Position numbers and translations under genes: made by a program. From an uncultured Clostridia bacterium (lineage in GTDB: Bacteria; Bacillota; Clostridia; Oscillospirales; Acutalibacteraceae): a stretch of DNA of 7,604 nt. The stretch is taken from assembly GCA_947165615.1 (NCBI GenBank), contig CAMVBD010000054.1, forward strand, positions 1-7,604, given 5' to 3'. Below, piece after piece: positions 6,610 through 7,604 of the stretch (within the stretch, counting starts at the first letter, position 1; each line of letters begins with the position of its first letter). The notes beneath the pieces were generated by a model, which searched no databases, was not told the origin of the DNA, and worked only from the letters and a program-made list of their open reading frames with translations.

Positions 6610-7604
6610 TCAGTTTTTCTCCCACAAATAGACTCTGGTCTCCCACGGACGCAGCGTGAAGCCGTTGCCGACCGCTCCGGCGTCGTTATAGTTGCAAAGC
6701 GCGAGTTTTCCGCCGTCCAGACAAAATTCGTCCGGCGCGGTAAAGCGCACGTTTTCGTCGGAGAAGTTATTGACGACGAGGAGTTTATCCTCCCCGAGGA
6801 AGCGTCCGTAGACGAAGAGCTTGTCGGAGTCCTTTTCGTACTCTTCGTACGCGCCGTAGATCACGACGTCGTGCTCTTTGCGGAACCGGAGCAGCTTGCG
6901 ATAGTAATTGAGGATGGAATCGGGGTCCTTTTCCGCTTCCTCGACGTTGATCTCGGTATAATTGGGATTGATGTGGAACCAGGCCTTTTCGCCGGTCGTG
7001 AAGCCCGCGTTCTTTTCGGCGGACCACTGCACGGGCGTGCGGGCGTTGTCGCGGGAGGCGTAATGGACAAGGTCCATGGCCTTCTTTTCGCCGAGGAGCT
7101 TTTTGGCGACCTGATAGTTATTGAGCGTGGAGACGTCCACGTAGTCGTTGATGTTGTCGAGCGGGAGGTTCAGCATGCCGATCTCCTGCCCCTGATAGAT
7201 GAAGGGGGTGCCGGACTGGCAGATGTACATGGTCGCAAGCAGTTTCGCGCTCTCTTTGCGGTATTCGACCGACCCGTAGCGGTTGATGATGCGGGGCTGG
7301 TCGTGGTTTTCGATGTAAAGCGCGTTCCACGCCTTGCCGTACAGGTCCTCCTGCCAGCGGGTGTAGACCTTTTTGAGTTTTTTGAGGTTGAACCCGGTTT
7401 TAAGCCAGGAATAGAACAGGCAGTCGGCTCCCATATGCTCGAAATGGAACATCATGTTGAGCTGCTGGTCGGGGCCTTCGGCGATATGGTGCAGCGCTTT
7501 TTTCGTCGTCATCATGGGCGCTTCGCCGACGGTCATGCAGTCGTACTTTGACAGGACGTCGTTTTTGAACTCCATGAGATATTCGTCGAGATGCGGGCCG
7601 TGCA
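6610..7604 (-). CDS. GH13 alpha-glucosidase, oligo-1,6-glucosidase type, 5' end outside the window
   Basis: The C-terminal 330 codons of a glycoside hydrolase family 13 enzyme; the frame is open to the right edge (HGPHLDEYL precedes the first in-window Met at 7575). The catalytic acid/base glutamate is in MTVGEAP (codon 7522-7524). The transition-state-stabilising aspartate is in ENHDQPR (codon 7300-7302). Their spacing of 74 residues, and the 229 residues from that aspartate to the C-terminus, equal those of the 558-residue Bacillus cereus oligo-1,6-glucosidase (Glu255, Asp329). The full protein is therefore probably about 560 residues, with the nucleophile Asp outside the window. ASRDNARTPVQW (visible residues 182-193) and the HINPNYTEINVEEAEKD stretch also match this group. 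The C-terminal beta-sandwich ends LRPWETRVYLW. It hydrolyses short alpha-glucosides in the cytoplasm, but linkage specificity is set by a residue beyond the window (the MalL versus alpha-1,4 choice). It is closely followed by the hydrolase-like gene and iolJ, so it appears to be part of the iol transcript. Confidence 0.9.
   Translation of the reverse strand, partial: HGPHLDEYLMEFKNDVLSKYDCMTVGEAPMMTTKKALHHIAEGPDQQLNMMFHFEHMGADCLFYSWLKTGFNLKKLKKVYTRWQEDLYGKAWNALYIENHDQPRIINRYGSVEYRKESAKLLATMYICQSGTPFIYQGQEIGMLNLPLDNINDYVDVSTLNNYQVAKKLLGEKKAMDLVHYASRDNARTPVQWSAEKNAGFTTGEKAWFHINPNYTEINVEEAEKDPDSILNYYRKLLRFRKEHDVVIYGAYEEYEKDSDKLFVYGRFLGEDKLLVVNNFSDENVRFTAPDEFCLDGGKLALCNYNDAGAVGNGFTLRPWETRVYLWEKN

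Noticed and set aside
5965..7551. A 528-codon open frame on the plus strand opposite the hydrolase-like and GH13 genes
   Set aside because: It has the same in-register antisense shadow effect. It spans two clearly identified minus-strand genes and their junction and has no domain signature of its own.

Overview
The window is one strand of a catabolic operon. Every supported gene reads on the minus strand, from high to low coordinates. The order is: the 3' part of a GH13 alpha-glucosidase gene, an alpha/beta-hydrolase-fold protein, iolJ, iolC, iolB, iolD, iolE, and the first 41 codons of iolA. The junctions are very tight (6, 3, 38, 2, 24, -1 and 21 bases), so no stretch is long enough to hold an internal promoter plus terminator. 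The operon promoter must lie upstream, beyond position 7604.

The core (positions 1-5646) is the myo-inositol degradation pathway. IolE dehydrates scyllo-inosose (2-keto-myo-inositol). IolD opens the resulting trihydroxycyclohexanedione ring with thiamine diphosphate. IolB isomerises 5-deoxyglucuronate. IolC phosphorylates 5-dehydro-2-deoxygluconate. IolJ cleaves the phosphorylated product to dihydroxyacetone phosphate and malonate semialdehyde. IolA converts the semialdehyde to acetyl-CoA and CO2. The expected first step (inositol 2-dehydrogenase, IolG), a transporter and a regulator are not in the window and presumably flank it.

The two promoter-proximal genes (5650-7604) are not standard iol genes. 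One is a GH13 enzyme of the oligo-1,6-glucosidase/alpha-glucosidase type with its visible catalytic residues intact. The other looks like a monoglyceride-lipase/lysophospholipase-type alpha/beta hydrolase, but the GxSxG nucleophile serine is glycine and the HG oxyanion motif is PS. It is therefore probably a pseudoenzyme or has changed chemistry. This is the most unusual thing in the window.

The organism is most likely an anaerobic, clostridia-like member of the Bacillota (Firmicutes). This rests on strong purine-rich Shine-Dalgarno sites, Firmicute-like versions of the Iol proteins and the GH13 enzyme, and GC-rich third codon positions. TTA, CTA and TCA codons are nearly absent, which leaves long meaningless open frames on the plus strand. 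The assignment to a phylum is inference; the sequence alone does not give a genus.
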